Shown in pieces: positions 8,892 to 17,200 of a stretch of 64,000 nucleotides of DNA. Every line of letters starts with the position of its first letter. Positions within the stretch are counted from its first letter, which is position 1. The notes below the pieces were generated by a model. The model searched no databases and was not told the origin of the DNA. It was given only the letters and a program-made list of their open reading frames with translations. Both the position numbers and the translations under genes were made by a program. Source of the stretch: Flavobacterium undicola (GTDB lineage: Bacteria > Bacteroidota > Bacteroidia > Flavobacteriales > Flavobacteriaceae); contig NZ_JAAAPM020000003.1 in NCBI RefSeq assembly GCF_009909155.2, forward strand, positions 124,001-188,000, given 5' to 3'.

Positions 8892-10232
8892 TTATCGATC
8901 AAATAAGAGTCTTTTTCCAGCACGAATATTTTTTACTTTAAAAGCATTATATACTAGCTGTCCATTTACAAAAGTATGTGTAATTCTGGATTTAAAAGTA
9001 AATCCTTCAAAAGGAGACCATCCGCATTTAGCGAAGATATTCTCTTTTTTAACTCCCCAAGGCAAACCTGAGTTCACAATTACTAAATCGGCATAATAAC
9101 CTTCTTTAATAAAACCGCGTTTTTCAATCTTGAAAATCTTAGCCGGATTGTGACACATTTTCTCCACAATTTTTTCTACACTAATTTTGCCTTGATGAAA
9201 AGCTTCAAACATAGCCACAACAGCATGTTGAACTAACGGTCCTCCTGATGGTGCTTTTAAATAAGATTGTTTTTTTTCTTCTAAGGTATGTGGCGCATGA
9301 TCCGTTGCAATAACATCGATTCTGTCATCTAACAATGCTTTCCACAAAGCATCTCTGTCATTTGCTGTTTTTACCGCTGGATTCCATTTAATAAAATTGC
9401 CTTTGGTAGCATAATCATCATTGGTAAACCATAAATGATGCACGCAAACCTCAGCCGTAATTTTCTTTTCTTCCAATGGAATTTTATTGGTAAATAAATC
9501 CATCTCTTTAGCAGTAGAAAGGTGAAAGATATGCAAACGAGCACCTGTTTTCTTAGCCAAAGCAATTGCTTTTGAAGAAGACAAATAACAAGCTTCTTCG
9601 CTTCTTATCAAATGATGCACTGTTACCGGAACATCATCACCATATTCGGCTATGTATTTTTCTGAATTAGCTCTAATAGTCGCTTCGTCTTCACAATGTA
9701 CTGCAATTAACATAGGCGTACTTGAGAATATTTTTTCAAGCGTTGCTTCGTTATCCACTAACATATTCCCGGTTGAAGAACCTAAAAATATCTTAATCCC
9801 AGCTACATTCTTTGGATTGGTTTTTAAAACTTCTTCTAAATTATCATTGGTTGCACCCATCATAAACGAATAATTCGCATACGATTTATCGGCAGCCAAC
9901 TGGTATTTTTCTTCTAAAACTTCTTGAGTAACCGCATTAGGAACCGTATTAGGTTGCTCGATAAATGACGTAATCCCACCAGCAACAGCAGCTTTAGACT
10001 CCGACTCAATATCCCCTTTGTGCGTTAAACCCGGTTCTCTAAAATGCACCTGATCATCGATGGCACCAGGAATTAAATAATTTCCTTCGGCATCCACAAT
10101 CTTACAATCGGATGATTTTGCACTAATGCTTTCTGAAATCTCAACAATTAAGTCATTCTCAATTAAAACATCGCCTTCAAAAATTACCCCCTCATTTACT
10201 ATTTTGGCATTCTTAATTAAAACCCTATTCAT
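8892..10232 (-). CDS. pyrC: Dihydroorotase
   Basis: This 446-residue metal-dependent amidohydrolase makes dihydroorotate from N-carbamoyl-aspartate in pyrimidine synthesis. The TIM-barrel signatures are present: DDQVHFREPG near residue 60, the carbamylated lysine region GIKIFLGSSTGNM, HCED, HIFHLST, and ATDHAPH with the catalytic aspartate. The first histidine of the usual HxH metal motif is glutamine (QVH). I believe this is common in Bacteroidota homologues, so it probably does not mean loss of activity, but it is a real departure from the class I pattern. The gene lies 11 bp after the dpm1-like gene in one operon. Confidence 0.93.
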   Translation of the reverse strand: MNRVLIKNAKIVNEGVIFEGDVLIENDLIVEISESISAKSSDCKIVDAEGNYLIPGAIDDQVHFREPGLTHKGDIESESKAAVAGGITSFIEQPNTVPNAVTQEVLEEKYQLAADKSYANYSFMMGATNDNLEEVLKTNPKNVAGIKIFLGSSTGNMLVDNEATLEKIFSSTPMLIAVHCEDEATIRANSEKYIAEYGDDVPVTVHHLIRSEEACYLSSSKAIALAKKTGARLHIFHLSTAKEMDLFTNKIPLEEKKITAEVCVHHLWFTNDDYATKGNFIKWNPAVKTANDRDALWKALLDDRIDVIATDHAPHTLEEKKQSYLKAPSGGPLVQHAVVAMFEAFHQGKISVEKIVEKMCHNPAKIFKIEKRGFIKEGYYADLVIVNSGLPWGVKKENIFAKCGWSPFEGFTFKSRITHTFVNGQLVYNAFKVKNIRAGKRLLFDR

Positions 10233-10243
10233 TGTTCTTTTTA

Positions 10244-10969
10244 TTATAATCTATTTACTAATTTTTTTAATCGAAGCGAAATTACCCCAAAAACCGCTTC
10301 TACTATTATTGAATTACTCATTTTTGACTGACCTTTGGTACGATCGGTAAAAATAATAGGAACTTCTGTAATTATAAAATTATTGCAAAAAGTGCGATAT
10401 TTCATTTCTATTTGAAACGCATAACCCACAAATTTTATCCTATCCAGGTTTATCTTTTCTAAAACGGATCGTTTATAACAAACAAAACCAGCTGTTGCGT
10501 CATGAATTTCCATTCCGGTAATCATCCTAACATAAACCGAAGCAAAATAAGAAAGCAATACCCGATTTAAAGGCCAATTAACCACATTAACTCCCGTAAC
10601 ATAACGCGAACCAATAGCTAAATCGGCATCTCCAAAATGGCAGGCATTGTATAATTTTTCTAAATCATGAGGATTGTGTGAAAAATCGGCATCCATTTCA
10701 AAAATAAACTCATAATCGTTAGCTAATGCCCACTTAAAACCGTGTACATAAGCCGTTCCTAAACCTGATTTTTGCTTTCTGTTTTCTAGAAATAAGCGCC
10801 CTTCAAATTCCGTTTGCAAAAGCCTAACCTTATCAGCCGTATGATCTGGAGAATTATCATCCACTATAAGAACATGAAAATGCTTGTGTTGAGAAAGCGT
10901 CGTTCTAATGATGCTTTCGATATTTTCAATTTCGTTATAGGTTGGAATTATAACAATACAATTATTCAT
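10244..10969 (-). CDS. Polyprenol monophosphomannose synthase-like glycosyltransferase (GT2)
   Basis: A 241-residue GT-A glycosyltransferase of family 2, the dolichyl-phosphate-mannose synthase (DPM1) group. It shows the N-terminal IIPTYNE, the nucleotide-sugar aspartates in IVDDNSPD (about residues 33-40), the metal-binding DADFSH (about 95-100), and AIGSRYVTG. The membrane segments of longer family members are absent, so it is the short soluble form. It likely transfers mannose (or another hexose) to a polyprenyl phosphate at the inner membrane for glycan or lipoprotein glycosylation; the sugar is inferred. It is first in the operon with pyrC and the DUF4296 gene, with a -7 box at 10989-10996. 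Confidence 0.88.
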   Translation of the reverse strand: MNNCIVIIPTYNEIENIESIIRTTLSQHKHFHVLIVDDNSPDHTADKVRLLQTEFEGRLFLENRKQKSGLGTAYVHGFKWALANDYEFIFEMDADFSHNPHDLEKLYNACHFGDADLAIGSRYVTGVNVVNWPLNRVLLSYFASVYVRMITGMEIHDATAGFVCYKRSVLEKINLDRIKFVGYAFQIEMKYRTFCNNFIITEVPIIFTDRTKGQSKMSNSIIVEAVFGVISLRLKKLVNRL

Positions 10970-10988
10970 ATTTCTAGAAATTTCAACG

Positions 10989-10996
10989 CAAAAGTA
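10989..10996 (-). promoter_or_regulatory. Promoter -7 element for the dpm1-like/pyrC/DUF4296 operon
   Basis: CAAAAGTA on the plus strand reads TACTTTTG on the coding strand and fits TAnnTTTG, 20 bp upstream of the first ATG. Confidence 0.45.
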
Positions 10997-11058
10997 ACCT
11001 TTTTATGCCATTTGATTCATAATAATAGTATAATAAAAATATTGATATAAAATTTTAC

Positions 11059-11066
11059 TAATTTTG
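11059..11066 (+). promoter_or_regulatory. Promoter -7 element for DUF4271-hemD
   Basis: TAATTTTG, 8 bp before the ATG at 11075; a TTG lies 14 bp upstream at 11042-11044, closer than the usual spacing. Confidence 0.4.
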
Positions 11067-11074
11067 CTTCCGCT

Positions 11075-11746
11075 ATGACTGAATATCTGCTACATCCGAG
11101 AGTTACCGAAAACAATGACTGGGCAACCTTTTTATTTGTTTTTGCCTTTGCTATTATTGCCGTTATTAAATCGGTTTTTGGCAATCGATTTGGCGATTTT
11201 ACCAATCTTATTTTTTCCGATAAATATTCTAAAATCTATCGCGATAGCAGCCAGCTCAAAAGTAGTTTTACCATTTCATTATTCTTTGTTCAGGTAATCT
11301 CTTTTGCGTTTTTTATCCAAATTTCTTTAAGCATTTTTGGCTATGCCTCAAAAACCGATTGGATCTTGTACATCCAAATTATCACTTTTCTTATCTTTTT
11401 TATTTTATCGAAGTATTTAATCGAAAAAATTATCGCCACAACCTTCAATATTGAGGAGTTTATGGAGCAATTTAACCTCCAAAAAATCACTTACAGAACT
11501 TATATTGGAATAATCATCCTACCTATTAATATTCTTTTGTTTTACTATAATACTGTATCTCAGAATATTCCTATAGCGATAATCGCCATAATACTAGTCT
11601 TAAGCATACTAACTTACTCCCTTTCAATAAAAAAATATCAAAGTTTAATATTCAGTAAGTTGTTTTATTTTATTTTATATCTTTGCACTCTCGAAATAGC
11701 TCCTTATTTTTTCATGTATTATTTGTTTACAAAAGGGAGCGCTTAG
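11075..11746 (+). CDS. DUF4271 membrane protein
   Basis: A 223-residue inner-membrane protein with about six hydrophobic segments (roughly 17-37, 68-90, 97-118, 142-160, 167-185, 195-217) and few charged residues between them. The pattern and the neighbouring hemD identify the Bacteroidota-specific DUF4271 family, whose function is unknown. The hemD ATG follows 14 bp after this stop codon, so the two are one transcript, and the pairing is conserved in Flavobacteriaceae as far as I recall. A shorter overlapping reading in another frame at 11115 is a shadow. Confidence 0.78.
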   Translation: MTEYLLHPRVTENNDWATFLFVFAFAIIAVIKSVFGNRFGDFTNLIFSDKYSKIYRDSSQLKSSFTISLFFVQVISFAFFIQISLSIFGYASKTDWILYIQIITFLIFFILSKYLIEKIIATTFNIEEFMEQFNLQKITYRTYIGIIILPINILLFYYNTVSQNIPIAIIAIILVLSILTYSLSIKKYQSLIFSKLFYFILYLCTLEIAPYFFMYYLFTKGSA

Positions 11747-11760
11747 ATAAATGTTAAAAT

Positions 11761-12510
11761 ATGAAAGTCAAAACAATTTTGGTATCACAACCAGAGCCTA
11801 AAGTAGAGAATTCACCTTACTTTGAACTCCAACAAAAACATAAAATCAAAATTGATTTCCGTCCTTTTATACATATAGAAGGAGTGAATGCGAAAGAAAT
11901 TAGACTTCAAAAAATTGATCTTAACAATTTTTCTGCTATTATTTTAACCAGTAGAAATGCTGTAGATCACTTCTTTAGAGTGGCCGAAGAAATGCGTTTT
12001 AAAATTCCTGAAGGATTGAAATATTTTTGTCAATCAGAAGCAGTAGCTTTCTATTTGCAAAAATATGTTGTCTACAGAAAACGTAAGATTTATGTTGGGC
12101 CAAAGGATTTTGCTGATTTATCTCCATTGATTAAAAAATACAAAGACGAGAAATTCTTGTTACCGGCTTCAGACCAATTAAATGCCGAAGCGCCTATAGT
12201 TTTAAATAATTTAAAAGTCGATTGGACTCAAGCTACTTTTTACAAAACTGTAATGAGTGATTTGTCTGATTTGGCCGATGTTTATTATGATGTTTTAGCC
12301 TTTTTTAGTCCAACAGGAATTAAATCATTGTACAAAAACTTTCCGGATTTTGAACAAAACAATACCAGAATTGCCGTTTTTGGAAGTACTACTCAAAAAG
12401 AAGCACTCGATCACGGATTAAGAGTAGACATTATGGCTCCTGCTCCAGGAACACCATCGATGACTATGGCATTAGAAAAATACATAGCAGAAGCAAATAA
12501 AGGGAAATAA
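11761..12510 (+). CDS. hemD: Uroporphyrinogen-III synthase
   Basis: A 249-residue cytoplasmic enzyme of the HemD family, which closes and inverts ring D of hydroxymethylbilane to give uroporphyrinogen III for haem and sirohaem. The family has little strict sequence conservation; supporting pieces are KTILVSQPEP at the N-terminus, AIILTSRNAVDHFF (about residues 58-71), and the C-terminal AFFSPTGIKSLYKN followed by IAVFGSTTQKEA. The length is normal. It is preceded by the DUF4271 gene and followed at 12531-12566 by a good terminator. Confidence 0.87.
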   Translation: MKVKTILVSQPEPKVENSPYFELQQKHKIKIDFRPFIHIEGVNAKEIRLQKIDLNNFSAIILTSRNAVDHFFRVAEEMRFKIPEGLKYFCQSEAVAFYLQKYVVYRKRKIYVGPKDFADLSPLIKKYKDEKFLLPASDQLNAEAPIVLNNLKVDWTQATFYKTVMSDLSDLADVYYDVLAFFSPTGIKSLYKNFPDFEQNNTRIAVFGSTTQKEALDHGLRVDIMAPAPGTPSMTMALEKYIAEANKGK

Positions 12511-12530
12511 TCCTAGTTACATACTAATTC

Positions 12531-12566
12531 AAATCCGTCTTGTTAAAAAACGAGACGGATTTTTTT
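12531..12566 (+). terminator. Rho-independent terminator after hemD
   Basis: AAATCCGTCT (12531-12540) pairs with AGACGGATTT (12553-12562) across a 12-nt A-rich loop, followed by a run of T. Confidence 0.85.
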
Positions 12567-12606
12567 ATGCTTGAAAATTTCCATACAAATCATATCTTTT
12601 TTTTAC

Positions 12607-12614
12607 TATTTTTG
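12607..12614 (+). promoter_or_regulatory. Promoter -7 element for the cytochrome-like lipoprotein
   Basis: TATTTTTG fits TAnnTTTG, 24 bp upstream of the ATG at 12639. Confidence 0.4.
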
Positions 12615-12638
12615 GTCGACAACTGAAATAAAAAAAAT

Positions 12639-12995
12639 ATGAAAAAAATTCACTTAATTGCCCTTATCATCCCTTTATCTATACTAATGGTTAATTGTAG
12701 CTCGGCAAGAAAAGACAAATCAAAATATGTTGAAGCTAAAAAGCTAAGCTACGAAACTGATGTAAAACCTATTATTGCAACTAGCTGTACGCCTTGTCAC
12801 ATGCCGCCTCAAGGAAGAAAAGAACCATTAGAGAACTACATCCATGTAAAAGAAAATATTGCTTCGATAATTTCACGTGTTAAATTACCACAAGAGGATC
12901 GTAAATTCATGCCTCCTGTGAATAAAAAACCAGCTTTAACTGATGCTCAAGTTGCCCTTTTAGTACAATGGCAACAACAAAATATGCCTCAATAA
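12639..12995 (+). CDS. Cytochrome c-like haem-binding lipoprotein
   Basis: A small 118-residue exported protein. A hydrophobic N-terminus ends at MVNC, making Cys20 the likely lipid anchor. A single haem motif, CTPCH, covers residues 50-54, and FMPP near residue 91 may supply the distal methionine. The domain resembles small monohaem cytochromes (cytochrome c, class I-like or the planctomycete cytochrome C type found in Bacteroidota). It probably shuttles electrons on the periplasmic side; no oxidase or dehydrogenase partner lies next to it. It is monocistronic. Confidence 0.78.
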   Translation: MKKIHLIALIIPLSILMVNCSSARKDKSKYVEAKKLSYETDVKPIIATSCTPCHMPPQGRKEPLENYIHVKENIASIISRVKLPQEDRKFMPPVNKKPALTDAQVALLVQWQQQNMPQ

Positions 12996-13063
12996 AACAT
13001 CAAAAATCAATGGCAATGGCAATTTTCAATTACAATCGCCAATAGTAATGTCAATATTTAATA

Positions 13064-13127
13064 AAAAATTCCAAACTCCAATTATTACACTAAGCTAATC
13101 GAAGTGTCATTGGAATTTGGAATTTTT
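13064..13127. repeat. Palindromic intergenic repeat, copy A
   Basis: Arms 13064-13082 and 13109-13127 pair over 19 bp with one mismatch (AAAAATTCCAAACTCCAAT against ATTGGAATTTGGAATTTTT). A near copy lies on the other side of the metallopeptidase gene at 14090-14137. Around it (12996-13207) is low-complexity sequence made of CAATGGCAAT-like and TGAAATTG-like words, with no gene. Confidence 0.75.
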
Positions 13128-13207
13128 ATTTTGGAATTTATTTCCCCCCTCAATTCAATCATTACAATTGCAATTGATTTTTGAAATTGATATTGTTATT
13201 GATTTCT

Positions 13208-13897
13208 TTAATTTCTCCTGTTACCTCCCAAATAAATAGACAGATAATACAACAAGGTAGCGATAGAACCCAAAGCCGCCACAACATACGTACGAGCCGC
13301 CCATTTCAAAGAATCTTCTGCTCCTGCATATTCTGCCGGATTAAGCATATTTTTGTTTTTTAGCCAAGCCAAAGCGCGATTACTCGCATCATATTCTACT
13401 GGCAAAGTAATAATCGAAAACAAAGTAGTTGCCGCAAACAGGATAATTCCAATTAACAACAAACCCGGAAAGGTTCTCAACATTAAAATTCCCGCCAGCA
13501 AAACCCATTGCATATACGAAGAAGCCACATTTACAAACGGAACCAATTTAGAACGCATACTCAACCACTCATAACCCATCGCATGTTGTACGGCGTGACC
13601 ACATTCGTGTGCCGCTACTGCCGCAGCTGCTGCATTTCGTTGATTGTATACCGACTCACTCAAATTGACCGTTTTATCCGCTGGATTGTAATGATCCGTT
13701 AGTTGTCCCGGAGTCGAAATCACACGTACATCGTAAATGCCGTTATCCTGGAGCATTTTCTGTGCAATCTCTGCACCACTCATATTATTTTGCAAATGCA
13801 ATTGTGAATAATGTTCAAACTTGCTCTTTAACCTTGAACTTACCAACCAACTGAAAAGCATAATTGCTCCTGCAAGAATTAAATAACCACTTCCCAT
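13208..13897 (-). CDS. YugP-type neutral zinc metallopeptidase
   Basis: A 229-residue membrane metallopeptidase of the Zn_peptidase_2 family (YugP-like). There is one N-terminal membrane segment (about 4-20), the zinc motif HECGH in AAHECGHAVQHA (about residues 97-108), then two further hydrophobic segments (about 120-165) and a C-terminal one (about 205-222). The active site likely faces the cytoplasm or membrane surface; the substrate is unknown. The length agrees with the family. It is monocistronic and sits between two related palindromic repeats. Confidence 0.88.
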   Translation of the reverse strand: MGSGYLILAGAIMLFSWLVSSRLKSKFEHYSQLHLQNNMSGAEIAQKMLQDNGIYDVRVISTPGQLTDHYNPADKTVNLSESVYNQRNAAAAAVAAHECGHAVQHAMGYEWLSMRSKLVPFVNVASSYMQWVLLAGILMLRTFPGLLLIGIILFAATTLFSIITLPVEYDASNRALAWLKNKNMLNPAEYAGAEDSLKWAARTYVVAALGSIATLLYYLSIYLGGNRRN

Positions 13898-14019
13898 ATC
13901 TTTTTATTTATTTGTTTAAATTTTAAATATAAGCAGCAAATTCTAAACCAAATTCCAAAAACGTCAATTTGACAGCTGTTAAAAAAAATACAATTTCAAT
14001 GGCAATGACAATTTCAAAA

Positions 14020-14060
14020 AATCAATAGCAATAGCAAAATTCAATAGCAATAGCAATGAC
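14020..14060. repeat. Short tandem repeat
   Basis: The unit TCAATAGCAATAGCAAAAT occurs about twice, then decays. It belongs to the low-complexity CAATAGC/CAATGGC tract filling the 316-bp gap 13898-14213, in which no gene or promoter was seen. Confidence 0.6.
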
Positions 14061-14089
14061 CAATTTTAAAAAATAAAACAATGACAATA

Positions 14090-14137
14090 AAAAATTCCAA
14101 ACTTCAATAAACTACAGTCATTGAAATTTGGAATTTT
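14090..14137. repeat. Palindromic intergenic repeat, copy B
   Basis: Arms 14090-14108 and 14120-14137 pair with one mismatch (AAAATTCCAAACTTCAAT against ATTGAAATTTGGAATTTT). Compared with copy A at 13064-13127, one C/G pair has become a T/A pair, so the stem is conserved while the sequence changes. Confidence 0.75.
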
Positions 14138-14213
14138 AAAATTGGGATTTATTTACTCACTTCAACTTCATCATTGCTATTGAATTTTGAAATTGTAATT
14201 GTAATTACTTTGG

Positions 14214-17200
14214 TTATCCAACCAAATTAATGATTTTCCCCGGAACAATAATCACCTTATTTGGTGTTCTACCGTCTAATTGTTTTTGAGTTCTTTCGTC
14301 TTTCATTACAATTTCCTCGATTTGTTCTTTGGTTAAATCCAAAGGCAAATTAATCGTAAAACGCATTTTTCCGTTGAAAGAAACCGGATATTCCTTGTCA
14401 GATTCTACCAAATGAGCTGGTTCGAATTTTGGAAAAGTAACGGTGGCAATCGAATCGCTATATCCTAACAAACTCCATAATTCCTCTGCAATGTGTGGTG
14501 CATAAGGCGAAATCACAATGGCCAATGGCTCTAAAATAGCACGTGAATGACAATTTTGCGTAGACAATTCGTTCACACAAATCATAAACTGAGAAACCGA
14601 CGTATTGAAAGAGAAACTCTCAATATCTTCCGCTACTTTTTTGATGGTTTTGTGTAATGATTTCAAATTGTCTTTGGTTGGCTCTTCATCCGTAACAATC
14701 AAACCATTGTCATCAAAATACAAACGACATAGTTTTTTCAAGAAACCAAAAACCCCTGAAATTCCTGCCGTATTCCAAGGTTTTGCCTGTTCCAAAGGCC
14801 CTAAAAACATTTCATACAAACGTAAAGTATCCGCACCGTATTCAGCACAAATATTGTCTGGAGTAACTACATTGTATTTTGATTTCGACATTTTTTCAAC
14901 CTCGCGACCTACAATGTATTTTCCATTGTCATCAGTATCAAACTCAGCATTAGCATAATATTCTCTTGATTTTTTAAATTTTTCCACATCCAACTCATCT
15001 GAAGCATTAACAAAATTAACATCAGTATGAATTGGAGTTAATTCAAGATCATCAATAGACACATTAATAAATTCCACACTTGGAAAATATCTTTTCAATC
15101 CATTTATAAAAAATTCTCTTGCTGATTCTTTTTCTGTAAGATCTCCTTTCTGAATTTTATCATGTTTAGATTTTGTTATAAAAAAACTTGAAATTTTTGG
15201 ATCTGATATATCCAATCCTTCGCTAGATTGAATTAATCCTTTTACCCTATAAACAAAAGCACTCGTTCCCAAAATCATTCCCTGATTGATCAGTTTTTTG
15301 AACGGTTCTTCTGTTGGAGCAAAACCTTTGTCTTTTAAGAATTTGTTCCAAAAACGGGAATACAATAAATGTCCTGTTGCGTGTTCGCTTCCGCCAATAT
15401 ATAAATCCACAGATTCCCAATATTTCAATGCATCTTTGCTGGCAAATTCGTTTTCATTAGCCGCGTCCATATAACGCATCCAATACCATGAACTTCCCGC
15501 CCAACCTGGCATCGTATTCAATTCTAAAGGAAAAATAGTAGCATTATCAACTAAATCTGTATTGACAACTTTATTGTTTACGCTGTCCCAAGCCCAAACC
15601 GCAGCGTTTCCTAATGGAGGCAATCCGTCTTCAGTTGGTAAATATTTCTCTACTTCCGGCAAAATAATTGGCAAATGTTGTGCATCAATCATCTGTGGCA
15701 AACCATTTACATAATACACTGGAAATGGTTCTCCCCAATATCTTTGACGAGAGAAAACCGCATCACGTAAACGGTAATTTACCTTACCGTAACCTTGATT
15801 AATTTTTTCCAATTCGGCAATTACTTTTTGAGTTCCATCTTTGTAACCCATGCCATTTAAGAAATCAGAATTCACTAATTGAAAACCTTCTTTTCCTCCA
15901 AAAGCCGCTTCCGAAATGTCTTTATCTACAATATTTTTGATTTCAGGCATTCCGTTTTGTCCCTTGAAGAAATTGGCAAAAGCATAATCTCTTTCATCAC
16001 CACAAGGAACCGCCATTACAGCACCAGTTCCGTAACCGGCCAAAACATAATCCCCAATCCAAACCGGAATCGCTTCTTTGGTAAACGGATGTTCCGCATA
16101 AGCTCCAGTGAAAACTCCCGAAATGGTTTTTACATCCGCCATACGTTCTCTTTCAGAACGTTTTGCCGTTTTTTCGATATATGCTTCAACTGCTGCTTTT
16201 TGTTCCGGAGTGGTAATTTGAGCTACCAATTCGTGTTCTGGTGCCAAAGTCATAAAGGTAACTCCAAAAATAGTATCAGGACGGGTTGTGAAAACGTCTA
16301 TATACCTCACCCCCAACCCCTCTCCAGCGGAGAGGGGAGCTTGAGTATCATTCGTTTTAAAAGAATTTCGCAGGCTTAATTCTTCTTTTATCTTCGATAA
16401 AACTGTTTTGATGTCGTTTAAAACTTCTTCATTGGTAAAACGAATTACTTTATAAAGATGTTTTTGCTCTAGCTCTAATGTTCGCTGTTCATCTAATTCA
16501 AGTTGTTCTTTTGTATAGTGATAACCTCCATCAACCTCAATGATTAACTTTTTTTCTAAACAAACAAAATCAGCGATAAAACTCCCAATATAATGCTGTC
16601 TTCTTATCTTATATCCTAGGTTCGAATTTCGAATTTCTTGCCAAAGTACATCTTCAGCTTCCGTTAGATTCTTACGGTTTTCCCTTGCATTAGCTACTAA
16701 TTGTGTTGCAATGGAAGCATCAGCTGTCATGTATCCCTTCTCAACAGCTTGGCTCCCCTCTCCGCTGGAGAGGGGCTGGGGGTGAGGTTTCACAGCAAAC
16801 GAAACCATCGCTCCAACTGATTTCCCAATCCAGTTTCTCTGACTTTCTTTGATACTTTCGCTCCAGTCAATAGCATTCAAACCTTGCAACAAACGCTCAG
16901 CATAAGCCGAAATACGCATGCTCCATTGTGTCATTTTTTTGCGAACTACCGGATATCCTCCACGCTCTGAAACGCCATTGATGATTTCGTCATTTGCCAA
17001 AACCGTTCCTAAGCCTGGACACCAGTTTACTTCGGTTTCTGCTAAATAAGTCAGTCTATATTGTAACAAGATTTTCTCTTGTTGTTCTTTTGCGAAAGCA
17101 TTCCATTCAGTAGCTGAAAAAGCTTCGATATTTTCATCGCAAACGGCATTGACATTAGCATTTCCTTCTTTTTCGAAAAGGGCAATTAAAGTCGAAATGT

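Larger units (their letters stand above)
16305..16787 (-). mobile_element. DUF559 endonuclease cassette with terminal inverted repeats inside leuS
   Basis: Exactly 483 bp (161 codons) bounded by 36-bp inverted repeats, 35/36 identical, each with a 9-bp internal hairpin (CCCCTCTCC-AGC-GGAGAGGGG). Read with leuS, the 5' repeat gives PHPQPLSSGEGS and the 3' repeat APLSAGEGLGVR. Between them lies a DUF559 domain (Vsr-like, PD-(D/E)XK superfamily) with the expected E..LW (EAEDVLW), RRQ, ADFVC and IEVDGGYH motifs; likely catalytic residues are Asp377 and Glu388 in LeuRS numbering. No stop codon, intein motif (no Cys/Ser at the start, no HN at the end) or target duplication is visible. A possible internal start (ATG, complement 16728-16730, preceded by GAGAAGGG) remains in frame with leuS. 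Confidence 0.88.

Noticed and set aside
15879..16379. A 166-codon open frame on the plus strand across the leuS cassette edge
   Set aside because: It is antisense to leuS and includes PHPQPLSSGEGS only because the terminal repeat is palindromic; it matches no family.
16305..16787. Intein in LeuRS
   Set aside because: The segment starts with Pro and ends with Arg, lacks the Cys/Ser nucleophile, the HN ending and the splicing blocks, and is only 161 residues of which most is the DUF559 domain.
16305..16787. Self-splicing group I or II intron
   Set aside because: It is too short with a frame open throughout, and no intron core motifs were seen. An RNA-level removal through the paired repeats cannot be excluded, only not supported.
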